NCBI RefSeq assembly: GCF_007565055.1
Contig: NC_044565.1
Location: 44,837,711 to 44,901,710, forward strand
Length of the DNA stretch: 64,000 nucleotides
Direction of reading: 5' to 3'
Origin: Rhinopithecus roxellana
Taxonomy: Eukaryota; Chordata; Mammalia; Primates; Cercopithecidae
In this document: piece after piece, positions 34,748 through 46,649 of the stretch
How positions within the stretch are numbered: the stretch's first letter is position 1
Layout of the letters: each line of letters begins with the position of its first letter
The notes under the pieces: model-generated
What the model saw: only the letters and a program-made list of their open reading frames with translations
Databases searched by the model: none
Told to the model about the DNA's origin: nothing
Translations under genes and position numbers: made by a program

Positions 34748-35759
34748 TTACATTTTGGCATGTTTTTGCAATGGCTGGTACTGGTTGTTCCTTTCCATGT
34801 TTAGGGCTTCCTTCAGGGTCTCTTGTAAGGCAGGCCTGGTGGTGACATAATCTCTAAGCATTTGCTTATCTGTGAAGGATTTTATTTCTCCTTCACTTAT
34901 GAAACTTAGTTTGGCTGGATATAAGATTCTGGGTTGAAAATTATTTTCTTTAAGAATGTTGAATATTGGCCCCCACTCTCTTCTGGCTTATAGAGTTTCT
35001 GCCGAGAGGTCTGCTGTTAGTCTGATGGGCTTCCCTTTGTGGGTAACCCGACCTTTCTCTCTGGCTGCCCTTACCAATTTTTCCTTCATTTCAACTTTGG
35101 TGAATCTGACAATTATGTGTCTTGGAGTTGCTCTTCTCGAGGAGTATATTTGTGGCGTTCTCTGTATTTCCTGAATTTGAATGTTGGCCTGCCTTTCTAG
35201 GTTGGGGAAGTTCTCCTGGATGATATCCTGAAGAGTGTTTTCCAACTTGGTTCCATTTTCCCCCTCACTTTCAGGCACCCCAATCCGATGTAGATTTGGT
35301 CTTTTCACATAATCTCTTACTTCTTGAAGGCTTTGTTCATTTCTTTTTCCTCTTTTTTCTTTAGACTTCTCACTTCATTTCATTCATTTGATCCTCAATC
35401 ACTGACACTCTTTCTTCCAGTTGATCCAGCTGGTTACTGAAGCTTGTGCATTTGTCACATATTTCTCATGTCATGGTTTTTATCTCTGTCAGTTCGTTTA
35501 TGGCCTTCTCTGCATTGATTACTCTAGTTATCCATTCTTCCATTCTTTTTTCAAGATTTTTAGTTTCTTTGCCCTGGGTATGTCATTCCTCCTTTAGCTC
35601 TGAGAAGTCTGATGGACTGAAGCCTTCTTCTCTCAACTCGTCAAAGTCATTGTCCGTCCAGCTTTGATCCATTGCTGGCGATGAGCTGCGTTCCTTTAGA
35701 GGGGGAGATGAACTCTTATTTTTTGAATCTCCAGCTTTTCTGCCCTGCTTGTTCCCTAT
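34748..35759 (-). pseudogene. L1 ORF1 (RNA-binding chaperone), start codon lost, frameshifted
   Basis: ORF1 lies 63 bp upstream of ORF2, the normal spacing. The position of the initiator reads ATA instead of ATG (35759-35757). The best open piece (34988-35308) covers the RRM and C-terminal domain junction: 'KRPNLHRIGVPESEGENGTK', 'RHIIVRFTKVEMKEK', 'GKPIRLTADLSAETL'. The span is 1012 nt, about 5 nt short of the usual 338 codons, so frame is not conserved. ORF1p normally trimerises and coats L1 RNA. Confidence 0.9.
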
Positions 35760-35788
35760 CTTTGTGGTTTTATCTGCTTAAGTGTATT

Positions 35789-36440
35789 TTTGTAGTGGCC
35801 AATAATGGTCTTTCCTTTCCACACTTAGCACTTCCTTCAGGACTTCTTGTAAGGTAGGTCTGGTGTTAATGAATTCCCTTAGCATTTGCTTCTCTGGAAA
35901 GGATCTTATTTGTCCTTCACTTACGAAGCTTATTTTGGCTGGATATAAAATTATTGACTGAAAATACTTTTGCTTAAAGAATGATGAATATCAGTCCTCA
36001 GTGCCTTCTAGCCTGTAGAGTTTCTGCTGACAGTTTTGCAGTTAGCCAGATGGGGTTCCCTTTGTTAGTGACCTGCCCCTTCTTTTTAGCTGCCTTTAAC
36101 ATTTTTTCTTACATTTCAACCTTTGGAGAATCTAATGACTATGTGTACTGGGGATGGTTTTCTTGTGTAGTATTTTGTAGAAGTTCTCTGTATTTCCCAA
36201 ATTTTAATGTTGGCCTCTCCAGCAAGGTTGGGGAAGTTTTCATGGACAATATCTTGAAATATGTTTTCCAAGTTGTGTGGTTTCTCTCCCTCCTTTAGGA
36301 AGGCCAATTAGTCATAGATTTGATCTTTTTACATATAATCCCATATTTCTGAGAGGTTTTGGTCATTCTTCTTTATTGTTTTTTCTTTGTTTTGATTGAG
36401 TTATTTTTGACAGCCAGTCTTCAAGCTCTGAGTATATCTT
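35789..36440 (-). mobile_element. Older L1, inter-ORF and ORF1 part; right half split by L1PA
   Basis: Antisense text: 'gtagtggccaataatggtct', 'cttaggatttgct..' style ORF1 C-terminal region, 'cctccagcaaggttggggaa' area and 'ccagtcttcaagctctgagt' (coiled-coil part). It is collinear with the piece at 29956-30613 once the L1PA is removed. A short minus frame (36116-36307) keeps 'NIFQDIVHENFPNLAGEANI' and 'IQRTSTKY', the ORF1p signature region. Confidence 0.88.
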
Positions 36441-37424
36441 AGATCTGGCTGTGGAGGATTGCAAAGCCCTGACCTCTTCAGAAGTTTAGCTTCACCTTGA
36501 ATTCAAAGGTGTATATTAGTGTTTCATCTCAAGCACTAGCCAAAACTAAAATCTTCTTGGCTCTATAAATCAAGTAAAATGACAGTGAGTCATGGAATCT
36601 ACAGCCTGATGATGGGGATCAATATCTGGTTCCACCTAACAGGTCCTATTAGTATTACTATTAGTTATAGACACCACAGGATGAGTTGAGACATTGTCGA
36701 TAATAAGGACAACTTCAATATTTGTGATTCTTACCCAAAATATTTCTATCACAAAGTAAGTAATACTATTTCCAAATCCATGTATCATAGAATTATTCGA
36801 TAGTTTTAGAGGCACTTACATTTATTTCTGCTATTTGGACTCATAGATAAAAAAAAATTGAATTAAAAATAGTTTGCTTTAAATATACAGACTCTAGGGC
36901 ACATAATACCTCTCAAATCTTTAGTCTTCCAATTAGAATGAAATGGTCTTGTAGAAAGTAACCCACAAAATCATGTAGTTCTAGCTATGATCAACATAAA
37001 AGAGCACTGGCATCACTGCTCACAGATTCCATCAGAGCATAAATAACAAAGTATTTTCAATTTTTTGATCATCCAAAGGCATTAGTTTATTAAATCCATA
37101 ATGAATCAATTTCAAAATAGATGCCCACCATATTGGTGTTCTGGGCTATTGTTTAAATAAACCTATAGATTAAATTTCAATTCAGTGTTTATAATGTTTG
37201 CAGTATTTCTTCTTCTTCTTGATTGAATTTCAACATCTGCAAAATCTGTTTTTCAACCCAGACCACTTATTTTTGAGCCATTCTAGTTATCTCCCTTTTA
37301 TACCTCACATAGATGTCAAAATCCAAATTTACCATATTTATCCACACAGTTGTTTGTTTATCCTTTCCTATATTACATAGAGAGGCCATTACTTTCAGTC
37401 AGCAGAAACTGAAAGACATCTGCA
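36441..37424. other. Unassigned AT-rich sequence
   Basis: No gene or confident repeat was seen. Confidence 0.5.
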
Positions 37425-38080
37425 AACCTGACTCTTCTTCACTCCCCACTTCTAGTAGCACCAAGTCAGATTGCTTTTAGCTCATTTGTATGTCTATAAC
37501 CGGTCCTCTTCTAAAGTACGAATTTTATAATCCCAGACAAATATTATATTCTTCTTACTGGTTACCTATCTCCCTAAATAATCCATCCTCCACACTCCTC
37601 CCCTCACATCCTGAGCAGCAGCACATCACTCCCACTGACTATAAGAGAAAGCTAGTTAGAATTTTGCCTTCTTTGTCTCATCTTTCAAACAACCTACATG
37701 TAGATCTAAAGCTCCAGAGGCAAATTCATGAGCTCCCTGAATGCCCATCACCTTCTCCTCCATTCAGCTTACACCTATTTATCAATGTCACTCAACTCAA
37801 ATATCATCTTCATCTTGGAAATTTTCCCATTTTTTCTCCTACCCAATTCCTCTAGCTAGAAGAGGGCACAGGAGCCTACTTGTTGTATGCCTATGGCACC
37901 CTGATGCTACTTCAATGCTAATGTTAAATGTTCATCGTTACAAGCATTTGTTTTCTTTCCAATATGATCTATCTCTATGCAGGATTATTTTGTTTGTTTA
38001 TTTTTAAATCCATATTGTCTGATGCAGGACTTGGTATATCATAAAGTTAAAATTTATTGTTCAAGTAATTGAATGGGGTA
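37425..38080 (+). mobile_element. LINE-2 3' end
   Basis: 'agtagcaccaagtcagattg', 'aatccatcctccacactcct', 'tcaactcaaatatcatcttc', 'atcttggaaattttcccatt' and 'ggacttggtatatcataaag' follow the sense L2 end in order (accaagtcctgt.., ..tccattctccacac.., ..cttaaatgtcacctcct.., ..gtgcctggcacatag). The C-terminal reading frame is interrupted. Confidence 0.7.
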
Positions 38081-38529
38081 TGAAATTGAAGAGTAAATAT
38101 TAATTCTGAGATTAAAATTAACCTAAAATTAGAATGTTTTCCCTGCTCCATACCTTATTTGTTTTGTGCCAGTCACATACCTGTTACTTTGGAAAAGAAA
38201 ATTTTTTTACAGAAATATACACCAATTGGCATCATCCAAACTTGCATATGAAAAGTAGAAAACTAAATTCATGAACCAGATGTTTATCTATTCAATGTCA
38301 AACATCTGGTTGTTTATATAATTAGCAGTGATTGGTTAATTTTGTTTTAATTTTTCATCAGGGTGTTTAGTAGTGTGTAGAAACAACTTATATCTTTAAT
38401 ATAATAAAACATGTTTTATACACACATAAAAGAATAATGTGCTTATATTAAGTAAAATATCAGCTGGCCTCATTGTCTTTTTATATTTTCACTTCTATAA
38501 TTTTTTCTCTCAAGGTGTTTTTCATAGAA
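38081..38529. other. Unassigned sequence containing a 12-bp stem hairpin
   Basis: AACCAGATGTTT (38274-38285) and its exact reverse complement (38300-38311) are separated by 14 nt. Otherwise no feature was seen. Confidence 0.6.
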
Positions 38530-38705
38530 TACATCCACACCCTCTTCACATACCTATAAGTTAGGCATTTTCAACCACATTTTACAAATGAGGAGGTCAG
38601 AGAAATCATCCCAGGGCAGAAAATAAGATTGTGGAGAGCTATGGTACAAAACCAGGTCTTTCTTATGACTTATGACTGTAATTCATTCCAGCACAGGCCA
38701 CTGTT
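38530..38705 (-). mobile_element. MIR SINE, inverted
   Basis: 'cacattttacaaatgaggag' and 'gtcagagaaatcatcccagg' followed by 'gtacaaaaccaggtctttct' match reversed MIR ('ccattttacagatgaggaaa', 'agaggttaagtaacttgccc', '..aacccaggtctgtct'). Confidence 0.7.
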
Positions 38706-40044
38706 TAATATAGCATTTACTAACAAAGCATATACTAAATGTATTTTGGTATCATTTCATGATGATCTTGCAAATCTTTTATATTTTTAAATGCTACATT
38801 TACACATTCCCTAAATAAAATATTCTCTAAAATGCAGTCTTATCGTTGCTTCCACAGGACCTAAGGAGGCTTCTTGTCTATCAAGACATCATGATAAATC
38901 TGAAAAGCTAGAAAAATGACATTTTATAATAAATTGCAGGACAAGAAAGAGAGGAAGGAGGTAGTATTATACTCCAACAAATACTTTATTATTGTATTAA
39001 AACACCAGTACAGTTTTTCCCATCCAATATTTAACTGAATATTAATTCCACATTATAGTATGAAATATGTGCAGAAAAGAGTTCTATGTCAAATAAACTT
39101 GTGAAATTCTGGTTTTAGCAAAGATAAAGTTAATTTCACAAAGAATTTCTCCTAACTTGTAATACAGGAAAAGTATGCATTGTAAATTTGCAAGGAGTGG
39201 AGTATTATATGGAATTTCTGAAATGTTTATGATCATGAAACCCTTTCACAGAGTATGCTATGTGACTCATGCTAACAGAATGCACTTTTTCAGTGAACAG
39301 GAACATTAACAGCTGTAAGATTCAATTTTACAACTAGTTTCCTTGGCACTCAACAAGACTTAGCTGCAAAAGCCCTGGAATGACACAAAGGACTTATCAC
39401 AAAGTCCTATAATAAACATGTACTGATGATGTCACATATATTATAAAAGCATAAGGTCCTCGAACAGAGGGCATATCTATAGGAAGAGTTAAATAAAAAC
39501 TATGCTCATATTAAGCTATTACTCCTATGAAATATTTGAACCATTTTGTGCTGGATCTGCTGCACACTAATCATCTCAGGGCAGTAGGATTATTTTATGG
39601 CCTAATGCAAAATTTTTTAAAAATCTAACCCTGTGATGTAGTATTACACCAGGTACTTTCAGCAAACAGAGTGGAACTTAACAAAGGGAATGGAAAGAAT
39701 ATTAAGAAAATGCAAATTCTAAATTTGGAACTAAAATTATCTTTCTCAATCACTCGAAAGACTCTTTACTATTCTTCACTTGACATTTGCCAATGCAGAT
39801 TCCAAGTTCCTTAGGAAATTTTTAGAGAATATAGGAAGGTCTTATGTTATGTTTCATGTCCCCATGTTCCTTTCTTCTAACTCGTGACTAACTCCAACAT
39901 TTCTGTTAATACAACAGACTAGATGAGATTAAGCTTTCCAGACTATCTTTCAGGTATTCAAGTTAATGGCATTTTTTAACATTTCCTGTTTATTCACCCT
40001 ACTTTATAGTCTCTACAGAAAGCATATTTTTTAATCTACATAGC
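38706..40044. other. Unassigned AT-rich sequence
   Basis: No gene or confident repeat was seen. Confidence 0.5.
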
Positions 40045-40165
40045 ATTCAAGAGTGAAGACTCTAGAGTCAGAAGACAGATTTAATTCTGATTCTGTCCCT
40101 AACTAATTGCTGTAACCTTGGAAAAGTTCCTCTGTTTTCTGTGCATATTTCCTTTTACTTACAAT
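40045..40165 (+). mobile_element. MIR SINE
   Basis: 'gaagactctagagtcagaag', 'ttaattctgattctgtccct' and 'taaccttggaaaagttcctc' follow the MIR 5' half (ggctctggagtcagac, gggttcgaatcccggctctgc, tgaccttgggcaagttac). Confidence 0.7.
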
Positions 40166-40303
40166 GGCTTATGTGACTCTAATTTACAGATGGTTGCAAA
40201 AGTTAAAGAAGATAAATCTTACAAAGTACAGTGCCCTGAAAAAACTAAATTATCAATAAACCCTATCCATTATGATATAGATGATGATGTGACCAAATTA
40301 AAT

Positions 40304-40486
40304 CAGTGGTTTTTAAAGGAACGTTGGATTCGTATCAGTGATTTACAAATATTAACATATATTTTAAAATTCCCTGGTGTGCTTTTACCCTAAGCCTACA
40401 ACTGCGTGCAGCCTGATTCAGTGGAGAGGAGTGGTAATTCTTCCAGGCAGGCCTCAGATAATGCTTTAAGAAATACTGAACCAGTG
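40304..40486. mobile_element. MER5-like hAT MITE, diverged
   Basis: The ends 'cagtggtttttaaagg' and 'aatactgaaccagtg' are inverted. The interior has 'cctgattcagtggagaggag', cf. MER5A 'tgattcagtaggtctgggg'. Confidence 0.5.
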
Positions 40487-43400
40487 GACTTCAAATTCCA
40501 TTGCACGCCCATCACATTATGATTTTGATGCTCTTTACCCTCTTATACGTTTGTGTAACCTCCTTTACTCATCTTGTCTTTCTCTCTGGCCTGGAAGACA
40601 GGAGGCTTGCAGTTTTGGAGGGAATTGTAAGTGGACCAGTTAGGACAGCCCTAATGTCTGCCCTGGGAGCTGCAGGTTCTCAGAGTAATACCCCTTGACT
40701 CCCTCAGTCTTTAGCAGTGATTTCATCTTTTCGGTTTTCAGAGTGTCTCTGGTTAATTGCTAAAAAATGTATTCCTTTGAATTTGACTTATACATGGAGT
40801 ACAAGAAAAAGTGAGCAAAAACCACTTTTCACATGTTATAGAGCACTTCCACAAATGTGACAGAAGCAAACCAAAACCCAAAGTGGGTTAAAATAGGAGT
40901 TTTCACATTAATTATTCAAAAGGCAAACATTAAATTATCTATACACGCACACAAAAAAGACAGTTTATTTCTGTGTATGAGGTAAAATCCTGATTGATGG
41001 CTTTGCCTATAATGTTTAGAGAATTGCTTCAATTCCTTAATTTCGCTTAAGGTATGATGTATCAGTCAAAGAAACCAGCACTTCACAAATTTTACTGGAA
41101 AGTGAAAGCCTAGGGTTTTTTTTCGTTTTACAAATGAACTCTTATCACAAATTTTCCTTCTTTTGACAAACTATCTTTTCTGTCAACTGCCTTTGAATTT
41201 TTATGAACTCATTTAGGAGCAACTATTTCCCCCACTATGTATTGAGAGAAGGTAAAATGTAGACACTGACAGGCCTGTACATGGAGTGTAAGACTTGGTT
41301 GTGGTTGCCTCCTGTGATTTGTTCTGTGAATCTCAAGTTGGAGTCCAACTGTGAAAAGGGTGACAGAAACTCTGACCTTGCTTTTAAAAGCTACAAGGCA
41401 AATAGCCCCTCAGACCAGGGTAGTCACATGGCTTTTTCCGACTGTCTCCTGTCAGTGCTCCACCCTGGAGGATGTTAGAGCCCAATATGGGGAAGAGGCC
41501 TTCACTTTGCCAAGGAGAAAAACCAAAGCCTTAAAAAAAAAGCCATCTTTGAAAAATAGCCCCTTGAAGGATGAATTGCAATATCTTAACATTAGCATTT
41601 GTTATTATAAGTTATGATTTGTAATGCTTTGTCTCAGGTTCTGCATTGAGTAGTAAATGCCCCTGCTTTCCAAGGGATAGAGTGCCTCATAAAAGGAAAC
41701 ACTAATTGAGCAGATCTTCAGGACCCAATCATCCTACTGATAATTCCAAGGGGATGAACTATCACCATATTACAAACATGGATTATAGGAAGCTTATCAA
41801 AATATTGTTTACATGACAGAAATTATTTCTGATCAAAGCCAGCTCCCAGAATAGAGTCAAATCACACAGCTATTCCTATAGACTATGTAAAGTAGTCTGG
41901 CAATGAGAGCTACAGGGTCTTTGTACATATATTAGCTCAAATTGGGCCCATGTTTCACTCTAAAAGCCAGTTTCAACTATACACTAAGAATTTCAGTATT
42001 AATGGTGTTTTTTCCTAAACAAAACAGCTGTCAAGCTCTGCCCCGTTGAATACATATACATCAAAGAAAGCAAGTATTCTGGTAGAATGGTTGCTTTCTT
42101 CAATAGTTCATCATTGTATGACAAAACAATGTTTCCCTACTCACTTACCAAAATGATATTTTTCACATTCACATGCTAACTTCAAATCTGTCAGAGCTCA
42201 ATGTTCACCACTGAGGTGTCAAATAAAAGTGATTTGTCAGTAGATATCTTTTATTTCTAAGTTTATTACATTTTGGGTGCATACTTTGTGTACTCCCTCA
42301 CAACATCCTAGATCGTCCCTATGACTCAAATCAAAAGTCCTGTGTCTCCATCAAGCAAGAAAGTGAATTTCATGGTTATTACAAAGCCAATTTTAACTAA
42401 TACTTCCTGAAATGGGCTTCATTTTTCTTTTACTTTTATGTCTGCTAAATATTTTTCAGACAACTCCAGTTTTAAACAACATACAGAACCTACATTTATT
42501 TATAAGAATATTAAGAAAATACTATTCTTATAATTAACTGTTTGGTTTGAGATTTGGCTAAGACATATTTCAAAATGTTATCTGGGGGCCAGGCAGACTG
42601 CTGATGTGCTAAGAGAAACATTTGCAAACAAAGAAGACTACTGAACATTCCTTCTCACAGACTTTTACATAGACTTGGACAATTCTGACATTTTTACTTG
42701 ACACACTTCACACAAAATATTTAAAACTCAAAGCTTTCTAAATTAAGAAAAGAGTTTAATTAAGGAGGCCAGAATACCTTTTAGTCCTTTGCTTTGACTA
42801 AAAGTGTTAATTTAAATTGATAGCATTCTTGTAGGAATAGACTTAGAGAGATATTGTGCTTTCTATTCCACATGCTCAAGTTTCCTCTTAAAATATTCTT
42901 TACACTTGCATCAACTATTATGTTGGGCCAAAGTTATAAATATAAGCACTAGCTCTACCTGGTGTTCCTGAATGACCCACAGAGGGACAGATGGCAGTTA
43001 AAGGGATGGGGCTTCGGGGACAATCAGCAACGGGCACAAGAAAAATGCTGAAATGATAGTATTCTCAATAGGTAAATGAAGTTTATATGCAGAAGCTCTA
43101 GAAAGAAATAAGGAGAAGCTGCCCAAACAGTTTTGGTAGCCTCTACTTGAGGGAACTAAAAAAAAAAATCATATTTCTTAATACTTTGCCAATTTCAAAG
43201 GAAATGTACATTTGTTAGATAAATCTTTATCTTGATTAGGAAGAAAATCTTCGGGGACATCGAAAACCTTACAATCTAGAGCTTTGAAATGTACTTCCTG
43301 TGGAGACATATCTGAGTCAGTAACCATTAATCCATCTCTGACAAAAAGTTAAGAATCCACTTTACTAAGACCATATTTTTTCTATTAATATATCTGCATT

Positions 43401-43884
43401 TGGATGCCATTTTGTAAGAAAGAAAAAAGGCCATAGAGGCATAAAATAATGGAAAAATAATTCCAATTCAAGTTATAAGAAAATAGTTATAAAGCCTCAT
43501 AGACAATTTGCATATGCACCCTAATAAAATTAAAACTTACTTTCAAAAGTTCAGCTGGAAATAATATTTTATAATGGTGTGATGTTCTTTTTTCTTTTTT
43601 TTTTTAAGAAAATACAGGAGCATACACATATATAGTTAATAATGTAGCTTGCGTAACATTGACAGCTGTTACCCAATTTCTCAGTCTTTTTAACACAAAG
43701 ATATGAGTCCTTAACTTCTATCATTGCAGAAGTCACTGACATAGGATTCCCTACACAAAGTGCTTAAGCTACTGATAGCCTTAATCAATTGCTGAAGGTG
43801 TGTTATTGTGAACTCATACTGATAATATTCAACAACACATTTTTATCAATACCCAGGAATATATCTAATGATTGGAGGAAAAAA
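40487..43884. other. Unassigned AT-rich sequence, 3.4 kb
   Basis: No gene, RNA or confident repeat was seen. Two overlapping short plus frames at 41281-41617 sit in a locally GC-richer patch (41270-41530), but codon content and context give no function. Confidence 0.5.
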
Positions 43885-44035
43885 AATGTATATTTTGTAG
43901 TTGATAAAACTGATTCAGAGATAGATTAAGTAACTTACTCGAGAAGCCACAATCAGTGAGTCACAGAGATCGAATTAAAATGCCTGTCTCTTGATTTCAG
44001 GACCAGACAGTGATAGACACACAATTCAAGATGAA
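43885..44035 (-). mobile_element. MIR SINE, inverted
   Basis: 'gttgataaaactgattcaga', 'gattaagtaacttactcgag', 'aagccacaatcagtgagtca' and 'cgaattaaaatgcctgtctc' match reversed MIR in order. Confidence 0.75.
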
Positions 44036-44393
44036 CAAGAAGCGTTTAAGTATAAAGGAATGTGATGTTATCTGCCAAGCAATTATTCTTTGCAGAGTTA
44101 TGTCAGAAATTTCTATTTTCACTTGAAGATTTTCTCTTCTAAAAATGTCTCTAAAATTATATAAGTGGTATTATAAATTGAAATATCACAAATAACTTGA
44201 TGTTTGGAAGAATAGAAATGTATTTTTAAAAATATAAATATCTGTTAAATAAGAAGGCATATACTTGGTTTGTTTCAGTTTAATTTGTTTTTGTACAAAT
44301 AAATAACTTTCTTTCACTTGTATTTATCCCTCCAGATTTTCTCTCAGATCTTACCTCTAATATGCTACCATCCAGGCTATTAACAAACATTTG

Positions 44394-44518
44394 CTGAGTG
44401 ATTAAAAGAAACTCAGTTTATCTTACATGTCTCAATATTACAAGCTTTAATAATAAAGTGTCACACTACATAATTTTTAGAAGCCCCTTCAACTTCAGAG
44501 ATTGTAAATATAAATAAT
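44394..44518. repeat. Copy 1 of a 125-bp exact direct duplication
   Basis: Identical over all 125 bp to 45326-45450 (constant offset 932). The similarity stops abruptly at both ends: G at 44393 against A at 45325, and A at 44519 against G at 45451. The unit is plain AT-rich unique sequence ('gtgattaaaagaaactcagt' to 'gagattgtaaatataaata'), not a known repeat. Confidence 0.98.
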
Positions 44519-44524
44519 AATACC

Positions 44525-44770
44525 TAATATTTTACAGTACTTAACTACATTTCTGCCAGTTAGTAGGCTAGGAACTTTATAAGCATCATCCTATATAATC
44601 TGCACAACAACTCCATGATGCAGAACCAGACATTATCCACTTTTATAAAATGGAAAACTGAGGTGTAGAAAGGTTTACCAGTTTAGTCAAGAAAAAATGA
44701 AAGGAGAAAACTGGAAGTCAAATTCAGGTCACCTGACACAAGACCCATACTCTTAATCATGATATGTCAC
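44525..44770 (-). mobile_element. MIR SINE, inverted
   Basis: 'cttttataaaatggaaaact', 'gaggtgtagaaaggtttacc' and 'caaattcaggtcacctgaca' followed by 'ctcttaatcatgatat' match reversed MIR across most of its length. It begins 6 bp after copy 1 of the duplication. Confidence 0.8.
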
Positions 44771-44871
44771 TTGTCCCTATTGCATTTCTATTGTGAAAAT
44801 GGAGGTCCTAAAATAAGAAGGTTAAATATTTCACCATGATTGCATTGCAGACTAATGCCTCACTACTAGAA

Positions 44872-45035
44872 ATGTGGTCTGCAGACCAGCACCATCAGCA
44901 TCACCTGGGAGGCAGCTTGCCAGAAACACAGAATATCAAGCTCTACTCCAGACCTGCTATCCAGATTCTACATTTTAACAAGATGCATACATGATTCGCA
45001 TGTACTTAAAGTTTGTAAAACATGGTGTTAGGAAA
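44872..45035. mobile_element. MER5A hAT MITE
   Basis: 'aaatgtggtctgcagaccag', 'caccatcagcatcacctggg', 'cagacctgctatccagattc' and 'acattttaacaagatgcat' are a clear MER5A reading. Confidence 0.85.
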
Positions 45036-45325
45036 CATTTAAGAAAGAATACAGGCATATAGGGAAGAATATGGCCACATATTACCGGATTTTAAGAAGT
45101 GAACAATGTCATTCTTTAAAATGATTTTTTCCTTAGGCCTTTGAAGATCAGCTACATGCTAGGTAAACAACAAGATTGCCAGATGTGTGTACGGGTAAAA
45201 TGAAAGCAGTCTGCAAAGCTTAAATCATATAATCAATAATCTAGGATTACTGTCAAAACTAGACTGATTATCCTAGTGCTTGGGAATTATTTTTACTTTT
45301 AAGCTATATCTACTGTTCAAAATCA

Positions 45326-45450
45326 CTGAGTGATTAAAAGAAACTCAGTTTATCTTACATGTCTCAATATTACAAGCTTTAATAATAAAGTGTCACACTA
45401 CATAATTTTTAGAAGCCCCTTCAACTTCAGAGATTGTAAATATAAATAAT
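45326..45450. repeat. Copy 2 of a 125-bp exact direct duplication
   Basis: Identical to 44394-44518. The MIR that follows copy 1 is absent after copy 2, so only this 125-bp block was copied. Confidence 0.98.
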
Positions 45451-46455
45451 GGCTGAAAATGGGCTGAAATGTTTATAAATTTGTATCTATGATCAACAAT
45501 ATTTAGTATAGAAAAGGTCAACATTTTAAAAATTGCCAATGAATATGTTTTGTTCATACCACTTAGGTTGTACTTTTCCCTTCCCATGGTTAAATGGCAT
45601 GGGTCTTAACTACATAGAAAGGAATGTCTCATTAAGTATAGAAATCTTGCTATATTTATCAGTTTCTTTTTATTTCTATGGAGAATCTAGCAAGGGAATT
45701 ATGCATATGATTTTACATGTTGCAATGTTTGATAGTGTACTATTTTATTAGGCCAATGTAACACAAATTAAAATATTCAGATTTACTTCCTATTAAATAA
45801 AACATATATAAATCAAGTACATTATTATCTTATTATCTGGAAAAAGGTCAACCCAGATGCAAGGAAAATAAAGGGTCTTAGGTATACCATTCTCATGGCA
45901 GTATATAAATATTTCCTTCCCTTGAGAATCCCTGACTTAACTTAATTCTTACAAAAATTAGAGCTCCTTACACTTCAGGTGTGTTTTGCTTTATATTTTT
46001 AAGAAATTTCTCTAGATTTCTTGATTCCGAATTTGATTCCAACTGAGTAGCAAAAGTACACTTTCCGGTCAGCTCAAATGCTGCAAGCCTGCCTGATCAA
46101 TATTCCTCAAGCTGGTTTATTTGTGCCCTGGGCTGTTAAAACTTACTCTTTCATAGGAGTCAACCCTGAAAAAATACAGTTCTTCTTAGTTCAGGTAACG
46201 TGTTTTGTGTGCTTGGCATAAGAATTATGCTTTATATGCTAAAAGGTCACTGAAGAAAATAATCAAAACATAATACCAAAACTGATCTCTTTTCCTTTCT
46301 TTCCTTACTGCCAGAGAGTGAAACATGCACATTACATGGAATCATGTGAGATAATAAAATGAGTATCAAGATAGCACTTATAATTTCATTACCTGCTACA
46401 TATATACATATATATGTATACACATATTATGTATACATCATGTATATGTAGATAT
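45451..46455. other. Unassigned AT-rich sequence
   Basis: No gene was seen. A (TATA/CATA)-rich stretch lies at 46397-46455. Confidence 0.5.
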
Positions 46456-46548
46456 ACAAGGTTAGGTCATATTTGGTAATCAGATTACTTCAATAAACAT
46501 TTTTTGTTCACTGCCATCACATGTGTTATTGTTTCAGCATTTAAAGCA
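46456..46548. repeat. Copy A of a diverged 93/94-bp repeat pair
   Basis: Similar to 49444-49537. The blocks 'caaggttaggtcatattt' and, 50 bp on, a 27-bp block beginning 'tgtgttattgtttcagcatt' are identical; the middle is diverged. Overall about 80% by eye. Confidence 0.85.
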
Positions 46549-46649
46549 CTTCACCTTTTTCATTTAATCATTGGGATTACTGAAAAAGATGAGAAACTTA
46601 AACAATTAACAAAAGTATAAATTTACAGCTAAATCATTATTTTTGTAAT

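Larger units (their letters stand above)
30624..35778 (-). mobile_element. L1PA-lineage LINE-1, about 5.15 kb, 5'-truncated at ORF1
   Basis: Nearly complete inverted L1 from the 3' tail to a point about 20 nt upstream of the ORF1 start. An exact 10-bp target-site duplication TAAGTGTATT (30614-30623 and 35779-35788) marks a single insertion event into an older L1 of the same orientation. The whole 5'UTR, including both sense and antisense promoters, is absent. A small duplicated segment 'cacccatcaactc(a/g)tc' is present in the 3'UTR at about 30734-30767. ORF1 and ORF2 are both broken, so the copy is inactive. An Old World monkey L1PA/L1RS relative is the best guess; the subfamily needs alignment. 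Confidence 0.95.

Noticed and set aside
41281..41617. Two overlapping short frames in a GC-richer patch, considered as an exon
   Set aside because: No convincing splice pair, no partner exons and no recognisable peptide family.
46397..46455. Possible palindromic regulatory element in TATA/CATA-rich DNA
   Set aside because: The symmetry is explained by low-complexity alternating TA/CA sequence.
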